64,000 bases of DNA from contig NC_089864.1 in assembly GCF_036373705.1 (NCBI RefSeq), forward strand, positions 15,486,501 through 15,550,500. The letters run 5' to 3'. This document shows, in pieces, positions 40,069 through 56,353 of the stretch. Origin of the DNA: Amia ocellicauda. Taxonomy: Eukaryota; Chordata; Actinopteri; Amiiformes; Amiidae. The translations under genes were made by a program, and so were the position numbers. Below the pieces are notes generated by a model that had not been told where the DNA came from, searched no databases, and saw nothing but the letters and a program-made list of their open reading frames with translations. Within the stretch, counting starts at the first letter, position 1, and every line of letters starts with the position of its first letter.

Positions 40069-42150
40069 TCATGTGAAATTAAATATATCTATATTGGCGA
40101 TTGACCATTCCATATTATTATTAGTAGTTGTAGTAGTAAATAATAATAAATATTATTATAATAATCCTGCATTTATAAACTATGTATATGTACATGCATA
40201 TGTATTCATAAGTATTTTTGTGTTATACCAGAATGATTGTGTAATACAGCGTTTGCATAAATACAGCACAGAATCCATTATACAGGTAGGTTACTTTATA
40301 TTGAAGTAAACTGATTCAGAAAATGTAATTAAAAAACAGAAACGTCTGAAGATACCAACTATATTACTTACTAACACATTTAAATATATAGAATCCAAAT
40401 ATTTCGATGTTGATACACATCTCTAAGAAAATCAGGGAAAGCAGTTGTTATAAGCCAAGTTAAGTAGTATATCCATGGTGATGTAAATTCATTGTGAAGT
40501 GTTGCTTGTGTAACATAACACCTAAAGCCTGTGATGTTATTTTCTGCTCATGAATGTTTCATAGTAAAGTAAAATGTGACTATTGTATTCATTCATTTGA
40601 CTTGTCTGATAGCATAATATGATCAACCATCTTCTCCATTACACACGCACATTCATAAAGCAGATATTTATTTTGAAGGCAAAAGCAGACAAACATCTTT
40701 CTATATGTCTTCAGTTGTAAAAGAAAAGGCATCACAGGCGTGAAACAAATGTTCACACCACAAACCAGTTTAATTTCACCATGCAAAATGGATAACATTT
40801 ATTGTACTTATCTGTTTTTTTCTTAATTTTCTTAATGTATTTATTTTTGGTAAGGTGCACATACTATGTTAAATTAATGTATCAGAATGTACACAATCAA
40901 ATAGGTTTTTCAAAGATCGGTATTCTATTGAATGAAAATGAACCTGGAGTGTAAATGTGAAGAAAAAACTGAGGAAGAGATTACTAAAATTAGAATGTAT
41001 GTACCTTATATATTTACGTCAGTATTGCAAGGTCACATAATGAAACCAATTGACTCAGATTCAAACTGTTTTCACCCATATGTGCAAGCCTGTGGATTCT
41101 TAAATCTGAATGCCAAGGTTATTTGAAATGGTTTTAGGTTCAGAACGTCAGAAGTCACACGCTGGTAGAACCGAACTGAGTACTTAACATCCAACAGTGT
41201 CAGCTTTTCAAAAACTGAACTGAAGTTCATTATCAAGGGATATATATTTCTTTTGGTCCATTTTCCCTTCGTGATTGTATCAAGTTTCTCTCAAGAGGTA
41301 GGAATTAGGTTAATTTGCTTTGTTTGACTGATTTGTTTGTTGATGTTCATTGAGTTTATTAGACTGAAAGTCAATGCACACTTCTTTCCTCCTTTTCCTT
41401 GATGTTGCATTGTTTAGTTTATGTGTAAGTATCTCCTTGGATTATTTAACCAAAACATTAAACTGTAATTGAAATAAAATATTATGTTTTGACTATTTTC
41501 TAAGTAGGTTAAACCTTAAGTAAACATTGTATTATTATAATTAAAATAGATAAGATTAAGAACCTTGATTTTATGTTTAATCAAAATGTGTGAAAATAAT
41601 AATTATTCTGGACAAAGACATTAAGATTGGACAGCTCATTTGTTAATATTATCAATGACGAAACAAAGTCTAAATAGAAAGGTGAGAGAATATAGTTTTC
41701 TAATATACACTATAATTTTGTCTCACATATGTTACAGTAATTTAATACAAGTCATGTTTTAGTCAAACATCAAAAATTTGAGTTAAATTTGACTTGATTG
41801 TATTTGTTGACAGATGAATGATTTTGAACAAAGTTATTTTTTTTGCTATTAAACATCCCATTGTATCTATTTGAAGTCCAATCACATCACGTTTTGTGGT
41901 CACAACTTGGAAAAATATTCTTTCAATCAAAGGATAAGTGTAACCAAAAAGGCAATGAAACATTCTTTACATCATGCTTAAATCTCTGCGCATATTTAAC
42001 ATTCGTTATCCATTAGTCTGTCTTAAAGTATTTTTAATATAACTATACATTACACATTTAGGGTACTCCTTTAAAAAGCAGACTATACATTCTTGCGTGT
42101 AAACGTCACATGTGCTGCTTTCCATCGTATGCGGAGAAGACAGAATCACA
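38711..42150. other. Intergenic between divergent ZFC3H1 and TMEM19
   Basis: AT-rich, with no recognisable exon. THAP2 sits in this interval in human; I looked for a THAP zinc finger (C2CH plus AVPT box) and saw none on either strand. It contains the TAA microsatellite at 40008-40066. Confidence 0.6.
40008..40066. repeat. (TAA)n microsatellite
   Basis: About 20 uninterrupted TAA units in intergenic DNA. Confidence 0.95.
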
Positions 42151-42159
42151 GAACAAAGC

Positions 42160-42250
42160 GTTGATTGGCTGAAACCCAGAGATCAGCGAACCAATCAACT
42201 TCAAGAGGCGGGGGGCGGATAGCGGAAGTGGATATTTTTACTGATAAGCC
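42160..42250 (+). promoter_or_regulatory. tmem19: TMEM19 core promoter
   Basis: Within 70 bp there are an inverted CCAAT box (ATTGG, 42164-42168), a direct CCAAT box (42191-42195), a GC box (42211-42218) and an ETS site CGGAAGTG (42223-42230). The cluster lies just upstream of the inferred noncoding first exon, which ends at a donor after 42406. The motifs are seen; function is inferred. Confidence 0.65.
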
Positions 42251-42359
42251 AGCTTCCTCTGTATCAGCAATGCGGGATGATTAGTAACCCATAAACTTCA
42301 CACTGAACATCCACATTTACAGTCTTTTCTAATCGAGACTGAAGTGCAATTTCTTCGCA

Positions 42360-42797
42360 ATGGGAATTTCCAGAAAAAGAAAACGTTATGGCTTCGGCCC
42401 AAGCAGGTGCATGTTTGTGACTTCCTCAGGCCGGTGTCGTTTCATTAGCAATGTGTTTTCTTGTGAAAAAATCATATTTCATGTTGCGTGTTAACGTTAT
42501 ATGTAGTGTGTGTGTGTTTATACATATATATCTATAGTCGTATCGAGAGTCGAGATTGAGATTTGTAACATGCATTTGTAATAATTAGCCTAAATATTTT
42601 AGCATGTTAACTGATTTTGGAACACGTGTACTATAATTGTATTCATGTATTTAGTATTATTGATTGAGGTGTCTAAATAGACATTCAGGAATGCTGCTGC
42701 TTATTCAAGTTTTGCAAACCACATTACTCTCAATCTGTTCATCCATTTACAGTGGAAATCAGCCAACGTTATTCAGATCCCCTTTCAACGTTTTAAC

Positions 42798-42845
<48 letters not shown>

Positions 42846-43189
42846 ATTGTTTAAGTATGTACTTTATTACACGTGTATTACATAACTCATGTATAGTGTA
42901 CGTATGCAGTTCAACACCAGACACAAAATGGGTCATGCGCAGTCTGACAGACCTGGCTCTGTGCAGAAAGCAGATTTTACACCTGAGTTGTGGAAATGTT
43001 TGTACAACTGGACGATTTAATTACGTTTGATTTGAGTGGATGTCTGATGTAGATTATACATGTAATCATTTATTTTCCCAGTGTTGTCATCTTAGTTAAT
43101 TAATAGCACAATTATTAAAGTAATTATATTAACGATGCATTCATTATCCTGAGGTTTTTATCTTTTTCAGGTATCCTTGTCAATTATAA
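42360..43189 (+). CDS. Spliced upstream ORF in the TMEM19 leader (21 codons)
   Basis: An ATG at 42360 opens a frame to the donor after 42406. Joined to the acceptor before 43171 it continues for six codons and stops at TAA 43187-43189. The peptide is short and very basic at its start (MGISRKRKRYG). The TMEM19 ATG follows at 43192, only two bases after this stop. Translation is not proven. The layout suggests control of TMEM19 translation by leaky scanning or reinitiation. Confidence 0.45.
42799..42843. repeat. (TTA)n microsatellite
   Basis: About 15 TTA units within the first TMEM19 intron. Confidence 0.93.
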
Positions 43190-43191
43190 TA

Positions 43192-48061
<4,870 letters not shown>

Positions 48062-48858
48062 AGTTGGCATGGATGGTTATAACAGGGAATGAGTGTGAGA
48101 GCTTGCAGCCCTCTTACTGCACTATCTCTTGCTTTATTGTGGCTTAACTGATAACTGTGACTGAAGTCTTATTAAAAAGAACAAAAGGTACAAATTTAAG
48201 GTCACCCCTTCAAGGCAATGTGTAAAACCACCACAAAGCAGGGAGACCCATAGGATCCTGAACAACAGAATGCTGGTAAACCTACAAAATGCACAGCATT
48301 GTAGTGTTGCCTGCCTTATATTATGCCATCTAATCCCAGAAGCCCCCCATTTTGTAAGTCAACGTAAACATCGTTATTTAGGTCTTATTATTTGCAGTAG
48401 ATTACTGGTTTACAATAAGACCAATCATAAAGTGTCAAAGTTTAATAATGGACAATCGTGCTTTAATTAAAAAAAGCAACCTGATTAGGACTTACACAAT
48501 ATATACACTATTCAAATTAATAATCAGCTGGTTTATAAAGTAAATATTTTATGGTTGTATGGTCTAGTTTAGTTTTTGTGTTCATCCATGTTTTTTGTGG
48601 GTTCTGTATAGTTAAAATTTACTATGTGGTTTAATCCAACTAGAATTTCAACATATTCTACATTCCAGAAATCTCATACATCTTAATTTTCCATACCTAC
48701 AGTAAATTACATGCCCTGTGACATGCAAAGAATATATAAATATATATATCACTGGAGAAGTGGTGCTGCCTATCATCTTGCTGAAAAATAGAGCAACTCC
48801 AGTACTTATTGCTTCTGTCATTGTTTGTTACACTTGATGCTTAAAATGCTTGATTCAA

Positions 48859-48864
48859 AATAAA
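48859..48864 (+). terminator. tmem19: Candidate TMEM19 poly(A) signal
   Basis: AATAAA about 800 nt past the TMEM19 stop. Another AATAAA-like site lies near 49155, so alternative 3' ends are possible. Confidence 0.4.
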
Positions 48865-48869
48865 TTTGG

Positions 48870-50997
48870 AGACGTAATCTTAAAACAGCAAAGAGAATCA
48901 TTAAAAAAAACAGGAGTGAAACACTTACTGACACAAAATATGCTTTCTTTCAGTGTAATTCAGTTCAGAAAGGTCTGTCTTTAACAGCAGTCATGTGCAA
49001 CATACTGGACATATTTGCATTTTCAATGTTATAGTGACCAACGTGTAGTTGTGGAATTCCTTCTCCTTTTTGAGGTTGTTTAATTCAAACGTCAATATGC
49101 AATTGTTCCAGGTGCCGTAAGTAGATGCCAAGTATTTACAGTTTTATTTCTATAAAATAAAAACATTAATTAACAGGAGGGTTTCTGTATTAAATATCTG
49201 CTGCCATGCTGCATTTTTTAGAACTGGTTTTCATTCAAATCTGTTGTGCTTTTCCATTTTCTTCATATAAAATTTGTATTAAGTGTACAGAAAGCAATGT
49301 TAACCACCTTCATGAAATGGAAAGGAAAGAAATCACATTTACTAATGAGAGAATTTGTGTACACTAAGGGGTAGCCTATAAAAACTTTTTCTATAATTAC
49401 TATTATTAATACTAATACATTTATAATACCATAGCTGTAGTTTTAATAAACAGTTGCACACCAGTAATATTTGACTGCTGCTTACACAACATTAAATGGG
49501 CTCATATAATGTTTCATTTAGTCTTAATTTGTATTTGTATGTGCTCTGTGTGATTTCTACATTATTTGCTATTTGTATGACATTTCAAAACGCTTTGCAC
49601 AGGTTATTAGAAGATAACAAGCAAATTAGCCACACAAAACCAAAAAGCCCTTGCCTGTTGGTTAGGCATGGTGGTGCAGCACTGATATGCATCTCTCTCT
49701 AATTTCTCATTCAGTTCTTGTATTTTGTTTTTTAAAGTTTTCAGTAAAGATAATTTTAGTCAGCATAGGGTGAAACAAAGAAATGCAGGTAAATTATGAA
49801 AGAAAAATGTGGAAATGCAAAATTGTTAGACATTTCTCATAAAATAGAAAGAGAGTCATGAATGAGGTCACTTGAATGATTTTAACTACATTATTGACTA
49901 TAATTATATTTCACAAATTACACATATGTAAGTATATAAGTAGATTAATTTTATTATGAAGAGTGATTTATGAATAACATTTTATTGTAGTTTATTTTTA
50001 TTATTGTTGTTTTGGTTGTTATTTTGTAAAACATTTAATGCTTTGTTTTATTTAATGAGAAAGAATAACAAATCTTCACAGTTTAGGGTTCTATATTTCA
50101 TTGTTATGGCACAAGCTATATAATCTAGTGTGTAGAACCAGCTTTAAAGCTTTGGAATTGGACATTTTGTTGTTTAGCTTAGGAGTATACTTAGCTACAT
50201 GCAAACTAATAAAATAAATCTTTACATCGGTCCATTTTACAGTTTAACAATCTGTAATGTTTTATGCTGATTAATTAATCCACAAGCATTGTAGTGAATT
50301 AAAGATTTCTTAACAAACAGTTTTGCTCTTTGTTCTTGAACCTAAGTATGCCAAGTTATTTTTTTTGAAAGTCACAATAAATAATGTGACTGTTCTTTTA
50401 TATTCCATTCTTGCTTACAGACTGAGAAAGTATATAACAGCCACAGCAATGAATCTTGATAGTCTCTATATTTTAGCATTATATTTTTGTAGTGAAGAAG
50501 AACCTAAAGCTTAAACAAGTTGTGCTGTAAATGATATACTTTCTTAACCTGGATTTTCTTGCTTTGGTTAGTGGATTTGTTTAGTTTTTTAATGATTATT
50601 TTGAAGGATTAGCAGTAGAAATATACTACTTTCTGTCAAGTACTTTGCAAGAAGTCAAATACAGATGCGGTGTACATGTTTGCATGAAATTCAGTTACAA
50701 ATGCACATTCATGTGAATTCAATCTTAGATTTAATAAAATATAGTTGGACAACTATAGCACTGCAGTGTAGATGGCTCCATGGCACTACTTTCCAAATGT
50801 CTAAGCCAGTCAATTCACAGACAGTTGAACATTTCATATAATATATTAGACTAGGGCTAGGCTGTGCTACTGGGACAATTTCCTCCAGTACTCCATGTTG
50901 TTGCTTATATAACTGGTTGATGCTGGATAGGTTATATTTCCAGTTTCCATATTAGCCGACTCTTTATAATGTTATTACATCATTCAAGAGATAATAA

Positions 50998-51036
<39 letters not shown>

Positions 51037-51071
51037 TATTATTATTATTCCTTTGCCTTCTTATTAATTTG

Positions 51072-51127
<56 letters not shown>

Positions 51128-51340
51128 GGTTATACATAAGGAATCTATTTAAATTAAATTTAACATGCTCATAACTGGAATATGGTCTGAATGGGGACAG
51201 CCTATCACCTAACAAGTTATTTTTTAAATCGACAATCTAGCTATTGTTTAAATCAAATTGCTCACTGGGTGTGTTATTGTCAACAGTTTCAGTCAGGGAA
51301 TTTTATTTTTAGAGATTAAATGGGATCAGAGAAATTGTTG
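48870..51340. other. TMEM19 3' flank, no gene found
   Basis: AT-rich DNA with short ORFs in all frames and no recognisable exon. It ends in the paired AAT/TTA and TA repeats at 50996-51124. Confidence 0.6.
50996..51124. repeat. (AAT)n-(TTA)n hairpin and (TA)n microsatellites
   Basis: About twelve AAT units run directly into about five TTA units (50996-51049), a self-complementary arrangement. A 25-unit TA run follows at 51074-51124. All lie about 250 bp upstream of the small KEN-box gene promoter. Confidence 0.9.
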
Positions 51341-51370
51341 CAACTGACAACATTCCTGAAACCCAACGTA

Positions 51371-51489
51371 GCGTTCGAGTGACGCAGATGTCCGCATTTC
51401 TGCGCAGAGCTGCGCTGCTCCACCAATGGGATCGGTAGGATCCTGCAGATCTGTGCAGAACTGCGGACATCTGCGCTACAAGAATGCGA
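51371..51489. repeat. Long imperfect inverted repeat (hairpin) in promoter
   Basis: The arms around 51371-51413 and 51443-51489 are reverse complements at most positions, with a perfect 13-bp core GCAGATGTCCGCA in the left arm. The roughly 30-bp loop holds a CCAAT box. It could be a tiny MITE or a structured promoter element; no target-site duplication was identified. Confidence 0.7.
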
Positions 51490-51627
51490 AGCAATATGTT
51501 TTGGAACTGCCAAGATATCCACCAATCAGCGCAGCGTGTTTGAAATACGTCACGGCGCGGCACCTTCCACCTCGCATAAGAAGCGAACAGGTGCGTCAGC
51601 CGCAGCCAGCGGAGACAACACGCACAG
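51423..51627 (+). promoter_or_regulatory. Promoter and noncoding exon 1 of the KEN-box gene
   Basis: CpG-rich segment with two CCAAT boxes (51423-51427 and 51522-51526) and a CHR-type TTTGAA (51539-51544) preceded by a CDE-like GCAGCGTG. This architecture is typical of G2/M genes bound by NF-Y and MuvB/DREAM. A donor after 51627 (CAG/GTATGT) ends the likely noncoding first exon. The cell-cycle reading is inferred from motifs. Confidence 0.55.
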
Positions 51628-52537
51628 GTATGTACAGACGCTGCGGTTGTGCAAACATGTCTTGTATTTACAGGGGAAGAAACCGATTTAAATCCAACCA
51701 TTTAATATAAACTCAGATTACAGAAAGCTAACCCGTCTTCGTCGTTAAAAGCATAATAAGGTCTTTTTTTCATGCTAGTAAAGCCAACACTAAAGGATGC
51801 CTCTATGAGTATTGGCAAATAATGACATTTCTACTGCTTTATTACATTTGTGATGATCAACAAATCCTTCCAATGTGTAGGCATGACATTTTGTTTTGGG
51901 AGACGAATACGTTTTGCATTTACTTAATTAGTGTCATGAAATACCCAAATATATGGTGTGAACAATTATATCACTTGCATATCAAAGCCTGTGCATGTCT
52001 ATGAAAACACGCCTGCATGCACAATTTAGTCGACGTTATGTTTACGTTACGTTAATTGTCCAATAAGCCTTCAATACCGTGGCGTGATGATAATCCAGTT
52101 CCAGTGAATGATCTAAAGACTAAAGTACTTGCTTTTGAGAAGCTCCTCTAATAAGCGCAAACCATTTTCGGAGCAGTGTTTCGGCCTCTAGATGGCGCTG
52201 TTGTGACCCTGCGGCTGGGGGTTTGAGTGTAATGTCAGGAGAGGCAGCACTTGGCAGGTGTGACAAAAAAGTGCGCACTGGCGATATGCACTGATCACAT
52301 CCTTTCTCTTCAGGGAAAGGGGTAATTTCCGTTGCAAAGTGTGCGGTTTCTTCCAGATGTGCTCCATCCCATTATCACTCTTGATTTCTTCTATAAGATC
52401 CCCATCTCCGATTTGTTGTCCAACATGATGGTGACCAAAGTGGTTGAATGTGACTGGTCTTGCTGATGTTCACTTTGAGTCCAGTTTTCTACTACATCTT
52501 TGTATGCATTTTATTCTTTCAAACTTTCAGATTGAAA

Positions 52538-53618
52538 ATGAGTTCGGAGAAAGTGTTGCAGAAAACTCTCCATCCGAACCAGCAACCTCCAACACAAAGT
52601 TCATCGAGACGAAAGAAGATTCAAGCGAAGTATGCTTAAATTGGTGATGGCTGTGACTGTGGTTTGTTTTTCTTCTTGGACATTGATATATAGGATGTAA
52701 ATTACTGGTGCTTGTCATTGTATTTCTGTGCTGTTACTGCCTGTGCTTATTATAGACCTTCACCTAGTTCCTAATTGGTGTATAATGTTCTCCACAGATC
52801 TTTATTTTACTTTGTTCCCCTGAGCTTGAAAAGTGCTGATTTCTTTCAGGAGTGACATCAGGAGTCCAACAGATAATCTGGTGTCTCCTTGTACACGCAA
52901 GCTACTGAAGAAGCCTGATAAAACTGTGTAAGTGACTTATTGACCAGAATAATTTTAAATTGTATTGTAGTAGAAGTTTATCAACAAGGGTGTATGTCCA
53001 CATGCAAAGATCACAGCTTTTATGATCAGTCCCATTGCTGCTGCACTTAGTCATGGGAGATTTTCTTGAATAATAGCACAGTGTTGATTTTTCTTTTCCC
53101 TCTAACTTTAAATACCTGAGGCACTCAAACCACTAGGGAAATTAATGCTACAATATATTTCCATCAATACAAGACCGAAGAGAGAACTTCAGAACTATTT
53201 TGGTAACCCTGTATCAACACAAGTTAATCAGCTGGAACACGGTAACAAACCTCAGGTACAAAACAAACCAACAAAGTGGTGTGATTTTTATTTTTGCAAT
53301 AAAACGCATTTCTTAGAGCATTGTTTTGAGCAGTGAACGCTTGATCTGCTTTGTGCAAAGCTGAGGGAGTGAGACTGAACTACACTTTTGAATTGAATGT
53401 AATGCAAACATCTGTTTAATACCATAACTACTTATGGTAACTACTGTTGTCTGAGGTAGCTTTAAATATGAATATCTTGGTAAGCAAGTCTCTTAATTTT
53501 AGGTAAGCGCTGAACATCCTAACTTGCTGTTTTTATTTATCACAGCAAACCCTTGCCGCAGGTGCCTAAGTTTTCAGTGGAAGATAAGGAAAATGCTGCA
53601 GTCTTTTCCAGAAAATGA
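52538..53618 (+). CDS. Small basic KEN-box protein, 80 aa, family not recognised
   Basis: Three coding exons, 52538-52629, 52850-52927 and 53546-53618, with AG/GT borders and matching phases, sum to 243 nt. The ATG lies seven bases into exon 2, and a CpG-rich noncoding first exon precedes it. The product is basic and likely disordered: a nuclear-localisation-like SSSRRKKIQAK at 21-31, two Ser-Pro sites (S36, S43) in RSPTDNLVSPCTRKLL, an RxxL at 47-50, and a KEN box at 71-73 (VEDKENAAV). KEN boxes and RxxL degrons are read by APC/C, and Ser-Pro sites by CDKs. With the CCAAT/CHR promoter this points to a short-lived mitotic protein; that is inference. I cannot name an orthologue. It lies between TMEM19 and RAB21 on the same strand, where human has no gene that I recall. 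Confidence 0.7.
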
Positions 53619-53752
53619 AGCATAAGTTGCCTGATGGTTTTGGGCTTTGGTGACAAATGTCCATGTATTCTTTAATACAGAATCACTTGTTGCATGTTTG
53701 CTTTGTTGTACATCAATGTGTTCCTTAAATGAATTGTGTGATTTGCATTGTT

Positions 53753-53758
53753 ATTAAA
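53753..53758 (+). terminator. Poly(A) signal of the KEN-box gene
   Basis: ATTAAA 135 nt after the stop codon at 53618, followed by a T/G-containing stretch (tgctggtgagctctgtt). Its close placement supports a compact real gene. Confidence 0.5.
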
Positions 53759-53799
53759 TGGTATCCCTTAAAACCAAATGCTGGTGAGCTCTGTTACAA

Positions 53800-55000
53800 A
53801 CCTTGCAGAGCAGCTTGAAGTGGTGCTTTTAATTGGAGTATTAAAGATTTTACAAATCTGTTGGCCTTTTGTTTTAATGGGGATCTCTGACCCTGTTCAG
53901 TTGACTTCACAAGCTGTAGCAAGGGGCCTGAAGAGAGAAATTGTGGTTCTGTAGTTAATGTTGCAAATTGTGTGGAATGGGGGGCCAGGGAAGATGCTAA
54001 TGCACAATGAGCTAGGCTTAAGACTGTCTTTGCTGTTGAAACTGGTGGGAAATGTTTGAATTTCTGAGTGCTGCTATTTAACAGATCATGCCTTATTTCG
54101 GTGCATTGATGCACCTTTTTTGTTTTGTTAAGAAAAAATAATCCGTTACAGAAACCATATTAAATTCAAATACAATTTTATATTTAAAGCTTTGTCTTCT
54201 GTTTATTTTATAAATATTAAATTATTTCAGTTTAGATATGAAATGTGGACCTTTTAGGGAATAAAAAATCCATACCTTGTTAAACTGTATGTATAATACA
54301 TGACTAATAACCTAAATAGTACTTGTATTTCAGGGTTGTTGGTTTTTTTTGGTAAGTGACTTTCAATGTAGGACTAAAGGAGAACTTTGCTTGAAGAGTG
54401 TCGGGGATCATCAGAAGAAACGGCAGTACAAGGAGAGCGAACAACAAATAGTGGTCAGGACAGCCTCCCCTTGGTTTGCGCTTAATGAGCACGGACACTT
54501 GGCAAGAGGCGTCTGCCTGCTGCTGTTGTGTGACGAGCTTCAAAGCACCTGTGGAAATAGAAGCTGCTTTCATAGTGTGTGTTTGATCATAAAATCTAAA
54601 TGCTTTTAGCACTGCAGAATCTCTTTTATGTTAAAACTCACAAAGCAGTTGTCTTTGGAATATAGAGCATTTTAAATAAACTTCAATATGGTCTATAGTG
54701 GTATAGAAAAAGTTTGATTTTCTGTATACTTTATTTCCATATCCAGATTCAGATCTCATACAATTAATGGAAAGTGTTCCATTTTTACAGAAGATATCTG
54801 TTGGTTTCTATTCTGAGTAAGTCCATATAAATCAGTCACATTTTTTTTCCTCCTCAACAGCAACCAATTTTCATAACTACCTAACTGAAAAGTGAACTAA
54901 AATCATGGTATCCTATAAAATAAAATATTTTTATTTTGAAACTCATGGTAAGACAACTATCCATTTAATAAAACTAAAAATAACTGCTTGTGAATAATGT
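53800..55000. other. Intergenic, no gene found
   Basis: Open stretches exist on both strands at 53794-54114 and 54304-54612, but they overlap one another in opposite directions, lack recognisable domains and have no clear splice context. I see no transposon ends. Confidence 0.55.
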
Positions 55001-55001
55001 A

Positions 55002-56160
55002 TACTCGGCAAGAAAAGAAACGTCCAATTCTCAGGACACTGTATTTTAAAGATAATTTTGTAAAAATCCAAATAATGTTACAGATCTTTATTGTAAAGGG
55101 TTTAAACAATGTTTTCTATGCTTGTTCAATGAACCATAAACAACTAAGGAACATTCATCTGTGCAATGGTCATTAAGACACTAACAGCTCACAGACAGTA
55201 GGCAATTAAGGTCACAGTTATAAAAATTGAGGACACTAAAGAGACCTTTCTACTGACTCTGAAAAACACCAAAAGAAAGATGCCCAGGGTCCCTGCTCAT
55301 CTGCGTGAACGTGCCTTAGGCATGCTGCAAGGAGGCACGAGGACTGCAGATGTGTCCAGGGCAATAAATTGCAATGTCCGTACTGTGAGACACCTAAGAC
55401 AGCACTACAGGAGACAGGAAGGACAGCTGATCGTCCTCGCAGTGGCCGACCATGTGTAACAACACCTGCACAGGATCGGTACATCTGAATATCACACCTG
55501 CGGGACAGGTACAGGATGGCAACAACAACTGCCTGAGTTTCACCAGGAACGCACAATCCCTCCATCAGTGCTCAGACTGTCCGCAATAGGCTGAGAGAGG
55601 CTGGACTGAGGGCTTGCAGGCCTGTTGTAAGGCAGGTCCTTATCAGACATCAATGGCAACAGCGTCGCCTATGGGCACAAACCCACCTTCGCTGGACGTG
55701 ATTTCCTGCAAGACAGGAATGTCAGTGTCTGCCATGGCCAGCGAAGAGCCCGGATCTCAATCCCATTGAGCACGTCTGGGACCTGTTGGATCGGAGGGTG
55801 AGGGCTGGCGCCATTCCCCCCAGAAATGTCCGGGAACTTGCAAGTGCCTTGGTGGAAGAGTGGGGTAACATCTCACAGCAAGAACTGGCAAATCTGGGTC
55901 AGTCCATGAGGAGGAGATGCACTGCAGGACTTAATGCAGCTGCTGGCTACACCAGATACTGACTGTTACTTTTGATTTTGACCCCCCTTTGTTCAGGGAC
56001 ACATTATTACATTTCTGTTACTCACATGTCTGTGAAACTTGTTCAGTTTATGTCTTAGTTGTTGAATCTTTTTATGTTCATACAAATATTTTCAGCAAAG
56101 TTTGCTGAAAATAAAAGCAGCTGAAAGTGAGAGGACGTTTCTTTTTTTGCTGCGTTTATG
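55002..56160 (+). mobile_element. Internally deleted Tc1-like transposon, non-autonomous
   Basis: Terminal inverted repeats sharing AAGAAACGTCC: the left end starts near 55002 (TACTCGGCAAG...), and the right end near 56160 carries GGACGTTTC then TTTTTTTGCTGCG. Between them lies a broken plus-strand transposase. It opens at 55280 (MPRVPAHLRERALGM, helix-turn-helix region), shifts frame near the GRPR-like motif, then stops. It resumes near 55750 with PIEHVWDLLDRR, including the catalytic glutamate block, and runs to AAAGYTRY and a stop near 55965. The segment with the two catalytic aspartates is missing. It could only move with help from another element. Confidence 0.85.
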
Positions 56161-56353
56161 TAGAATATCCAAGATCGACTCATTCCCTGAGGACTATTTG
56201 AGCTTTAATATTGAAACTGTAGGTCACCTTGGAAAGTGTATACTTACCTCCAAATTGATTCCTTCATAGTTGCTTGTAAGTTAATTAGAAAATGAAGCAG
56301 ACTCTATTATTGTAGCAGAGGCAAGTAATTTTTTTTTTTTTAGTATAAATATA

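Noticed and set aside
54304..54612. Overlapping 86- and 102-codon ORFs on opposite strands
   Set aside because: Mutually overlapping, no known domain, no splice or poly(A) context; the simplest reading is chance in a slightly GC-richer stretch.
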